Origin: Lampris incognitus
Taxonomy: Eukaryota; Chordata; Actinopteri; Lampriformes; Lampridae
Reading direction: 5' to 3'
NCBI RefSeq assembly: GCF_029633865.1
Contig: NC_079224.1
Span: 24,174,895-24,238,894 of the forward strand
Length of the DNA stretch: 64,000 nucleotides
Part shown: one piece after another, positions 56,129 through 64,000 of the stretch
Numbering within the stretch: position 1 is the first letter of the stretch
Layout: each line of letters starts with the position of its first letter
Notes under the pieces: model-generated
What the model saw: only the letters and a program-made list of their open reading frames with translations
Databases searched by the model: none
What the model was told of the DNA's origin: nothing
Program-made: the position numbers and the translations under genes

Positions 56129-56850
56129 GTCGGTCATGCAGATTTGCCCCGTACAACATCAGGAAAATTAGATCCTACTTGTCTGAGCAGCCAGCACAAC
56201 TCCTTGTACAGGCTTTTTTAATATCACGCACTGACTACTGCAACTCTTTACTGGCAGGTATCCCTGCATACACTTTCAAACCTCTGCAAATGATCCAGAA
56301 TGCAGAGGCGTGTTTGGTCTTCAACCAACCCAAAACAGCATGTCATTCCGCTGTTCATATCCCTACAACACCGTGTAGCAAAAAAGCATGCGAAGAGGCA
56401 TGCTCGCAAAGCTACCCCTGCCCCCTCAAGCACCACTTTTATGGGCCCGGTCTGCAACTGCAACTGTGCATCCAGGATTGGAATATTCAGCCACCAAAGG
56501 ACTCACAAATAGGAGAAGATGGTCATCATCGGACACGATGGACAACCAGCAAGCAAGCAAGCATATCCCTCCACTGGATCCCAGTAGCTGCCCGCATCAA
56601 ATTCAAGACCTTGCTGCTCACTTACAAAACAGCAACTAAAACAGCTCCCACCTACCTGAACTCCCTCATTCAGGTCTACACTCAGTCCCGCTCACTACGC
56701 TCTGTCAATGAAAGGTGCCTGGCACTTCCACCACAACGGTGCCCTAAGTCACTAGCCAGACTCTTCTCTTCTGTAGTTCCCTGGTGGTGGAACGAGTTAC
56801 CAAACTCCATTCAATCTGCTGAGTCCCTATCCATCTTAAGAAGATGCTAA
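54795..56850 (+). pseudogene. L2 reverse transcriptase and C terminus
   Basis: ARKKNFAFNSLLNPPPP and PDMFASYFTDKVSAISNQFS (54795-55106), then [62 protein letters not shown] and HCYADDT (55251-55928), and C-terminal HLQLNLSKTELFVIQAS to the end (55880-56850). At least two frame changes occur. Confidence 0.88.
56097..56126. repeat. (AATC)n microsatellite
   Basis: About seven tandem AATC units inside the L2 coding region, keeping the frame as INQSINQSIN. Confidence 0.9.
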
Positions 56851-57084
56851 AGACCCAGCTCTTTCACAAACACCTCCACACCTGCTGGTGTTAAAAAAAA
56901 ACAACAAAAAAAACGCTTCTATGCATTCTATGCATTGCCTTTGTGCAATGCCTGTTGACACCTATATGTCCTATCGGATTTGAACCTAGTTTTTTGGCAC
57001 TAGATCCTTGTATTGTATTAACTCTCAGATGTAAATCGCTTTGTATAAAAGCGTCTACTAAATGAAACTGTAATATTGTAACAT

Positions 57085-58020
57085 ATGACAGTCCAGTTGG
57101 ATTTTGTCAAACGGCATTTAAAGGACTCTGACAGCACGAGGAAAATGATTCTCTGTTCTGGTGAGACAAATATTGAATTTTTTATTTCTTTTGGATTTTT
57201 CCACCCTTTTCTCCCCAATTGTACCTGGCCAATTACCCCACTCTTCCGAGCCGTCCCCTCTGCTGATCCGGGGAGGGCTGAAGACTATCACGTGCCTCCT
57301 CCGATACATGGAGTCGCCAGCCGCTTCTTTTCACCTGACAGTGAGGCATTTTGCCAGGGGGGCATAGCGAATGGGAGGATCACGCTGTTCCCCCTCCCCC
57401 GAACAGGCACCCCGACCGACAGGAGGAGATGCTAATGCAGTGACCAGGACACATACCCACATCCGGCTTCCCACCTGCAGACATGGCCAATTGTGTCTGT
57501 AGGGACGCTCGACCAAGCCGGAGGTAACGTAGATTCAAAGCGGAGATCTCTGTGTTGGTAGGCAACGCAATAGACCGATATACTTCCCAGATGCCCTGAT
57601 TGCATTCTTTGAGTAGAACTCCAAGGACTATGTCTGGCAAACACAAGGCACTGCTCATCACCTGGCTAATACCATCCCTACAGTGAGGCATGGTGGTGGC
57701 AGCATCATGCTATGGGGGTGCTTCTTAAAGGAGACAGATCAAAATTAAGGGAATGATGAATTCAGACAAATACAAGAGAGGTCCTTGAAGAAAATCTGCT
57801 CCAGAGTGCATGTGACCTCAGAATGGAGCGACCATTTACCTTTCAGCACAATGACCCAAAGCATACAGCTAAGACAACACTTGAGTGACTTTGGGACAAG
57901 TCTCTAACTGTTCTTGAGGGGCCCAGCCAAAGCTCTCCCCATAGAACATCTGGGGAGAGACTAAGATGGCAGTTCACAGATGCTTCCCATCCAATCTGAT
58001 GGTGCTTGAGAGGATCTGCC
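57085..58020 (+). pseudogene. Tc1-like transposase C-terminal remnant
   Basis: LKDSDSTRKMILCSGET (57130-57170; the usual SDET is SGET, so the first catalytic Asp is changed), then after the SINE the [16 protein letters not shown]-type region (about 57683-57730) and [12 protein letters not shown] (57848-57883). No continuous frame remains. Confidence 0.75.
57188..57596 (-). mobile_element. tRNA-derived SINE, family 2, nested in Tc1
   Basis: The - strand matches the copies at 15659 and 25454: tattggtctat-type head (rc of aatagaccgatatacttccc), agcatctcctcctgtcggtc in the body, and caattggggagaaaagggtg at the 3' end. It lies between two halves of a transposase. Confidence 0.8.
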
Positions 58021-58352
58021 AGGAACAATGTGATAAACTGCTCCAAATCCAGGTGTGCAAAGCTTGTAGAGACTTAACCAACAAGACTCAACGCTGTAAT
58101 TGCTGCCAAAGGAGTTTCTACAAAGTACTGAATTAAGGGTCTGAATACTTACATATATAAATGAGAGATTTCAGTTTTTCATTTTTGATAAATTTGCAAA
58201 AATTTCTAAAAGCACGTTTTCACTTTGTCATTATGGGTTATTGAATGTAGATTGATGGGCAAAAATGGTAATTTTATCCATTTAGAATTAAATCTACAAC
58301 ACATTAAATGGTGTAAAAAGAGAAGGGGTCAGAATGCTTTCTGAAGCCACTG

Positions 58353-58684
58353 TATATGAGAAGTATATGACCACAAACACTAGTTGAATGACTCTAGTTG
58401 AAGGAACAAGTGGCTTGATGTTATTTCAAATCAAAAACAGTGCAGACTCCAAGTTGTATCCAGAAGTACAACTCAAACGTTATTCTGCGTGTTTGGTAGA
58501 CAATGGGCTTGGTCGACTAAACAAATATATTGGCGATTGGCTGAGTCCAATCGGCAGTTTGTTATACTGGGCGATTTTTTATTTTTGTGTGTGTGCAATT
58601 TTGATCCTTTTATTTTGCTAATTTAATGGTCTGCCTCCTCGAGAATTCAACTCGGTAAATAATTAGATCAGGCAACAGGAACAC
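58353..58684. other. unassigned stretch between a Tc1 and an L2
   Basis: A 77-codon frame (58388-58621) ends with a hydrophobic run (SLLYWAIFYFCVCAILILLF). No known family is recognised, and it may be chance. Confidence 0.3.
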
Positions 58685-60656
58685 TAGAGCCCTGTTTTCC
58701 ATGGTAAACAATATTTTACACTCACCGGACACTCTTGCACCTCACCTGTATTCAATTGCTCAATATAACATCTTCATGACCTTTTTTAATGCCAAAATTG
58801 AAAATATTCATCAGCAATTGATCTTGTCAAACAATACTGCATACAATCCCTCTTATTCACCCGTCTATGTTCCCCTCTCTTCCTTGCCATGTAGTTTTAA
58901 ACTCCCAACTGTTGCTGAAATATCTGGTCTTATTTGCAAATCCAAATCATCTACCTGTCAGCTAGACCCCTTCCTACTCATTTAGTAAAAGCCTGTCTAC
59001 TTTCTCTATCCTCTTTAACAACTGATATCATACATTCCTCCCTTACCTCTGGTCTTGTTCCCTCATCTCTCAAAACAGCTGCAATGACTCCAATACTCAA
59101 GAAACCTGGTGCAGACCCCAACAATTTGAATAATTTTCGCCCAAGCTCAAATTTACCATTTCTTTCTAAAATACTTGAAAGTACAGTCGCATCTCAGGTA
59201 TACACTCACTTGATGCACAACAATCTGGTTGAACAATTCCAGTCTGGTTTTCGTTCCATGCACAGTACGGAGACAGCCTTGGTGAAAATCACTAATAATT
59301 CGTTGATAGCAGCTGACTCTGGGCTCTTAACCATACTTGTCGTCCTTAACCTGAGTGCAGCCTTTGATACCATCTCACATAACATCCTCCTAGAGAGATT
59401 AGCTTCCATTGGAACAACTGGCACCTCCCTTGACTGGTTTAGATCATATCTCTCTGGCCATACTCAGTTTGTCCAACTTAAAATTTTGAGATCAAAGTCC
59501 TTTCCTGTTACTTCCGGTGTTCCTCAGGGCTCTGTATTGGGACCCCTCCTATTTATTATTTACCTATTACTTCTTGGCCACATTTTCAGGAAATTTGACA
59601 TTAAATTTCACTGCTACGTGGATGACACCCAGCTTTATCTATCCACCAAGCCTACCTCCACTCTTCCACCCGCTTCCCTTTCTGACTGCTAAGTAGAAAT
59701 TAAATCCTAGTTTTCATACCACCTCCTCAAACTTAACAGTGATAAAACCAAGGTCCTCTTAGTAGGTACTAAATCTACTTTGGCTAAACCTGATAGTTTT
59801 TCCCTAATCATTGACAATTCTATAGTTCCTCCATTGCCTCGGGTTAAGAGTCTGGGTGTCATCTTGGACAGCACATTATCTTTTGACGTTCACATCAACA
59901 ATGTTACCTGGTCTGCATACTTCTTCCTACGCAATATTAATCATCTTCGCCCGTCACTTACACCTAACAGCACTGCCACACTCATTCACACCCTGGATAC
60001 ATCCCGTAATGACTACTGCAGTTCTATCCTCTTTGGTCTTCCCCTCAGTGTCTTCATAAACTTCAATTGGTCCAGAATTCAGCTGTCCATATCATTACCA
60101 GAACTCCTTCCATAGATCACATCACTCCTTTTCTTCAGCAACTCCACTGGCTCCCTGTTAAATACCGTATTGACTTCAAGATACTGCTTCTCACCTTTAA
60201 GGCCCTTAATAACCTAGCTCCTTCATATCTTTCTGAACTCCTTCATATCCACATGCCCTCCCGCACTCTCAGCAGATCCTCTTCTGCTCTCCAAATCACT
60301 ACACCATTGGCCTGCTTGACTATCATGGGTTCTAGACCCTTCAGTCATTCTGCCCCCCGCCTATGGAACTCTCTCCCACAAGACATTCGCAACATTGACT
60401 CTCTTTCAACCATCAAATCCCATCTCAAAACGTACCTTTTCAAACTGGCATATTCAGTCTGATCCATGCTTAATTAAGTTTTGTGCAGATGATGATTTAA
60501 TACTTGTCTGTTGTATTAACTTTTTATTGTCTACCCTGCTTTGTTTCGATTTTGTGCTGTCTGATACAGTGCTGTTTTTTAACTGTGTTCTGTAAGGTGT
60601 CCTTGAGTGCTCTGAAAGGCGCCCACAAATAAAGTGTATTACTATTATTATTATTA
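58685..60656 (+). mobile_element. L2/CR1-type LINE, 5'-truncated
   Basis: Linker, RT and C terminus followed by the tail ggcgcccacaaataaagtgt and an ATT-rich end at about 60656. The endonuclease is missing. It is closer to the copy at 43090-46056 than to that at 54500-57075 in RT blocks. Confidence 0.88.
58701..60462 (+). pseudogene. L2 reverse transcriptase
   Basis: [80 protein letters not shown] and [12 protein letters not shown] (58934-59692), then [20 protein letters not shown] (59780-60115) and LHWLPVKYRIDFKILLLTFK (60067-60462). The catalytic box is YVDD. Stops at 59690 and 60113 break the frame. Confidence 0.9.
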
Positions 60657-60952
60657 ACCTGTAAAGTGCACTGGCAGTTGGAGTTGGGTCATATACACGT
60701 TCTTGTTGCACTGATTTCTGACGAGTCTTTCACAAAACAGGGAAGTGACTTAATGACAATTAAGCCATCTTTAGTGGATGCTGTCCGATCGATTGGTGCT
60801 GAAAAGCAACATCAACTTTAATGCAATATCTGAGACGCAATATTTGAGAACTAGACCAAAAACTGCATCTGCAGTTGTGCACCCTGATCATTTAATAACA
60901 TAGTTATGTTATTACCACCTGTTTGTTCATTTGGAGGCTGCAAGCAGAGGCG
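60657..60952. other. short unassigned stretch
   Basis: No gene or repeat recognised. Confidence 0.4.
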
Positions 60953-61415
60953 TCCTTCTCTGACACCATGGACTTTTTTTTTTAAATCATGTCGGACAAC
61001 TGTTCAGCGTGTCTTTACAGTTTATTGCTTAGCAACGTTCTCAAGGTGGATTTACTTTGTTTAACTGAAGAGGAGTAGCCTAAGTCTGTAATGTTTCAGT
61101 AAAATTAAAATTTCTCATTAATGCTCATGCAAGTTGGTAGTGCACTACTCATTTGCAAAGACGACAAATTATTTTGTTTAGGTCCTTTTACTTGATGGTA
61201 GTGTCCGGTTTAAAACAAAAATACGCGATTTTGTATTCTTTTTTGGAATGAGCTCTTACATGATTACATTCATTGAAAATGGCCGGCAAGGGGGGGCGGG
61301 GGCGGGGATATATATCGGTAATCGCCAATTGTTGGGCTGATGGTGGCCAGTAGAAAAATTTTGACATATTTACCCAACCCTGGTAGACAAAGTGGCATGT
61401 TATCGAGAACAATTA

Positions 61416-63058
61416 CAGTAAGGTCAAAATTATTAGCCCCCAAGGAACTATGGAAAATTTCCCTAAAATTCTGCCAAATGTTTGCATCATTCATAAAACT
61501 TTACATAGTAAAACATTCATCAATGTTAAGGCCCCTATTTGGTAAATTTTGGAATGTAAAAGAAATTATCAGGTTTGCTTTATACTAAATGTAGTGAAAA
61601 TTGAGGTGGTCAAAATTATTAGCCCCTGTGTGATTTTTTTTTTTTTTTGCTTTCAAAACACACCTGAGCAATCAATCAGCTTTCAAACCACACCTAAGCA
61701 ATCAATCAGCATTGAACTATACTTAAGGGACTCCAATGAACAAAGCTAGTGGCATTTGAACGCTTGATTGAGAGGGACTACTCATAAATTCTTGGTAAGA
61801 AGTAATTTCATCATGCCAAAAAGTAAAGAAATCAGTCTGGAACTCAGAAAGAAGATAGTGGATGCTCATCTTAAGGGGGAAGGCTATACTGCCATTTCCA
61901 AGTGTTTCACAGTGTCTAGAACAGCTGTATGTTGCATCATTGCCAAGCACAAGGAGACAAATTCTGTTAGAAACAAACCTGGATGTGGTTTAAAGTGCCA
62001 GATTTCAAAAACTTTGGAGAGGAAAATAGTCAGAGATGTCAACAGCAATCCCCGGATTTCTGCCAAGATGATTGTTGCTGAACTGGCCTCTTCTGGACGT
62101 GATGTTTCAAGGAAGACTGTTGTGAGGGCTCTTCATCGTGGTGGGCTTCGAGGTCATCGTCCAAGAAAAACTCCATTGCTCACACAGCGGCACATCAAAG
62201 CCAGACTGAAGTTTGCCCGTGAACATTTGAAACATGGGCATGAGTTTGTCCTTTGGTCTCTGTTCTTTGGTCTGATGAGACTAAACTTGAGCTGTTTGAG
62301 CGCATGGATGTTGCTTTTGTTTGGTGAAGGAAGGGAGAGGCCTTCAACCCTAAAAATACAGTTGCCACAGTTAAACATGGTGGTGGGAGCATCATGCTAT
62401 GGGTCTGTTTTGCTGCTTCAGGCGCACGGAACCTTGGGATGGGTGCATGGGATCATGAAGAAAGATGATGATGTTGACATTTTGAAGGATAATGTAAAGA
62501 AATCTGCTGCCAGTCTAGCTTTAGGTCACTGCTGGGTCTTCCAGCAAGACAATGACCCGAAGCATACATCCAAGTTGGTCCAAAACATTTTGAAGGACAC
62601 CAAAGTCAAGGTCCTGGAGTGGCCCTCTCAGAGCCCAGATCTCAATTCTATTGAGAATCTGTGGCGGGAGCTCAAGGTTCATGTCCATGCTCGAAAACCA
62701 TGTAAACTGGATGAGCTGGAACAATTTGCCATGGAAGAATGGGCTAAGATCCCTCAAGAGACATGTGCCAATCTAGTTAGGAACTACCATAAGAGGTTGT
62801 TGTCAGTTGTGAGTCAGGTTACACTATTGACTATTAATTGTCAGAGGGCTAGTAATTTTGGCCTTGTCATTTTTGTTTTTTCTCGTTTCAATTCAGCGCA
62901 TCAGTAAAATATCTTAATCAAGCTTAGTGGAGATTTTGTCTTTGTTCTTATGGAAGCAATTAAACTATAAACACTTTTTCATTGTGGTCATTTCCATGGA
63001 AAAGTTGAGGGTTTTGTTTGATTTCATAAAGGGGGCTAATAATTTTGACCTTAACTGT
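61416..63058 (+). mobile_element. Tc1-like transposon with a long but damaged transposase
   Basis: Inverted ends of about 26 bp (cagtaaggtcaaaattatta left; complement at 63032-63058) flanked by TA. It is 1643 bp long. The transposase frame runs from 61768 to 62907, with the true start likely at the ATG at 61813 (MPKSKEISLELRKKIVDAHL). Confidence 0.92.
61768..62907 (+). pseudogene. Tc1-like transposase, open but internally shifted
   Basis: The frame covers the DNA-binding domain (GEGYTAISKCFTVSRTAVCC, KPGCGLKCQISKTLERKIV), a linker (HRPRKTPLLTQRHIKARLKF) and the last two thirds of the catalytic domain (VFQQDNDPKHTSKLVQNILK and WPSQSPDLNSIENLWRELKV). From about 62246 to 62455 it runs in a wrong frame that happens to stay open. 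There the block WSDETKLELF, with the first catalytic Asp, is found in the neighbouring frame, and that frame has a TGA. So the enzyme would lack one of three catalytic acids. The usual length is about 340 residues. Confidence 0.85.
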
Positions 63059-63268
63059 ACATAATTTGGGCACTAAGTTTAGTTTCTCATCAGAGGACTG
63101 CCTGAATTTATTTCATACGCTCACATTTTTTTTAACCAGTAATCGAAGCTTGGGATGTGACATGTAATGCAAGCGAAGAAAAACCTGGAAGTTCAAATGA
63201 CACGCTATGGTCAATAACAATCTTTCGAAACCTTACTGCTAAAAGCTGAGCAAACATGCAGTAGCAGC

Positions 63269-64000
63269 CATTTTTTAAGACACTGAGCAAATATGTTACC
63301 TGAAAAAAATGTTACCTGAAAAGCTTATGAACACTTTTTTTTAATAACTCGCAGATATAAAGCAGAGCTAACGCTGAATATTATTTTGCTAATATTACTG
63401 TGTGTCAACAGCTTGTTTTTAGTTGTCCAAAGGATGCCTAAAGTTTTCCACCTTGGTTGCCCCATGGAAATTGCAGTAATCCGAGACAACGTTACAACTC
63501 TAATAAAAGCTGAGCCCTGCTAACTTTGCCTGAGCTTGACCTTATTAAAGAGCAACTAATTCCTATATCACTTTTATGAATTTGCTACCATCTAAAGGTG
63601 AAAAACCATCAATAAATGCTGGGCTGATCTTGGGATCAAGTGATGTAAGCACAGCAGGATAAACATAGCTACAGCTAATAAAATTAGCGATGGGCTTGAT
63701 TTAGGTGTGGCAACGAGTAAGCGCTGACAACAGTTAAGTTTTATGACTCAAACAGGGTGAGAAGCCAGCTTTAGCTGAACTGTTCACCTTGGTGCAGGCT
63801 TTGTTCCCACCCCAATGTGATGTAAAACTGGTCTAAAACAACACATTAGTGCATTGTTACATTACAATTGACAATTCAATTGCACTATATTTTGCTTATA
63901 TACATATTCAATAAGGCTTGTTTCAAGTTTTTGAAATCTGTATAGTCATAATGAATAACTTCCTGTTCAGCAGTCCGACTAATTTGATATGCACATTGTC
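63269..64000. other. terminal stretch, nothing recognised
   Basis: No coding signal, RNA gene or repeat recognised up to the window end. Confidence 0.45.

Larger units (their letters stand above)
54500..57075 (+). mobile_element. L2/CR1-type LINE nested in the Tc1 element
   Basis: Starts with endonuclease remnants (LALTETLIHPENSATPATLL near 54608-54667), then linker and RT, and ends in a tail typical of fish L2: aatcgctttgtataaaagcg and tctactaaatgaaactgtaa. An AATC microsatellite lies at 56097-56126 within it. Confidence 0.85.
53453..58352 (+). mobile_element. Tc1-like transposon split by an L2 LINE and a SINE
   Basis: Long inverted ends (agtggcttccgacccctt at 53455; complement ending near 58352, with further pairing of about 150 bp including ggataaaattgccattttgc) are flanked by TA. 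Transposase pieces lie at 53876-54110 (N-terminal, HIPRSSVASTIVKWKKFGTT), 57085-57187 and 57597-58020 ([12 protein letters not shown]-like, then [13 protein letters not shown]). An L2 (about 54500-57075) and a SINE (57188-57596) are inserted. Without them it is about 1.9 kb. Confidence 0.85.
60953..63268. repeat. unnamed dispersed repeat, copy B, interrupted by a Tc1
   Basis: It matches copy A (11293-11970) from cgtccttctctgacacc to gcaaacatgcagtagcag, with the Tc1 element at 61416-63058 inserted. Junctions on both sides align exactly with the empty site at 11751-11769. Confidence 0.8.

Noticed and set aside
58388-58621. A 77-codon frame with a hydrophobic C terminus
   Set aside because: No family recognised, no splice or promoter context, and it lies between two mobile elements. 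It is kept only as an unassigned stretch.

Overview
This is a window of a teleost fish nuclear genome. The evidence is spliced genes with GT-AG introns, two vertebrate zinc-finger genes, and a dense load of elements typical of ray-finned fish: Ty3/gypsy, BEL/Pao and Penelope-like retroelements, RTE- and L2/CR1-type LINEs, Tc1-like transposons and tRNA-derived SINEs. I cannot name the species.

Two host genes are supported and they face each other tail to tail. On the + strand, nine exons between about 4467 and 17151 encode a protein with two AKAP95-type C2H2 zinc fingers (the ZNF326/AKAP8/AKAP8L family). It ends in GVDPFE, close to the GENPFE segment of that family. On the - strand, five coding exons between 51473 and 20590 encode ZNF644, about 1182 residues with nine C2H2-like fingers. 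Splice sites and reading phases agree across every junction, including a 103-bp exon at 22488-22590. ZNF644 is a partner of the G9a/GLP histone methyltransferases, and ZNF326 belongs to the DBIRD complex that links RNA polymerase II elongation to splicing. From memory, human ZNF326 and ZNF644 both lie in 1p22, and their paralogues AKAP8, AKAP8L and WIZ lie together in 19p13, so the linkage looks ancient.

Layout: 1-3195 is a decayed gypsy pol with its 3' LTR. 3425-3545 is an RTE tail. 4467-17151 is the AKAP95-type gene, whose introns hold three Penelope-like remnants, SINEs and a Tc1 relic. 19393-20542 is a Tc1-like element just past the ZNF644 stop. 20590-51473 is ZNF644, and its 24.6-kb third intron (22591-47155) is packed with solo LTRs, a jockey-type LINE, gypsy and BEL pol fragments, MITEs, an RTE nested inside another RTE, and an L2 LINE. 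51779-52461 is a short DNA element carrying a RecQ-type helicase fragment. 53453-58352 is a Tc1 element split by an L2 and a SINE. 58685-60656 is another L2. 60953-63268 is a dispersed repeat split by a Tc1 whose transposase looks longer and more intact than it is.

Apart from the two zinc-finger genes, nearly every long open frame comes from mobile elements or is an antisense shadow. Several nested insertions have readable target-site duplications, so the order of events can be worked out locally.
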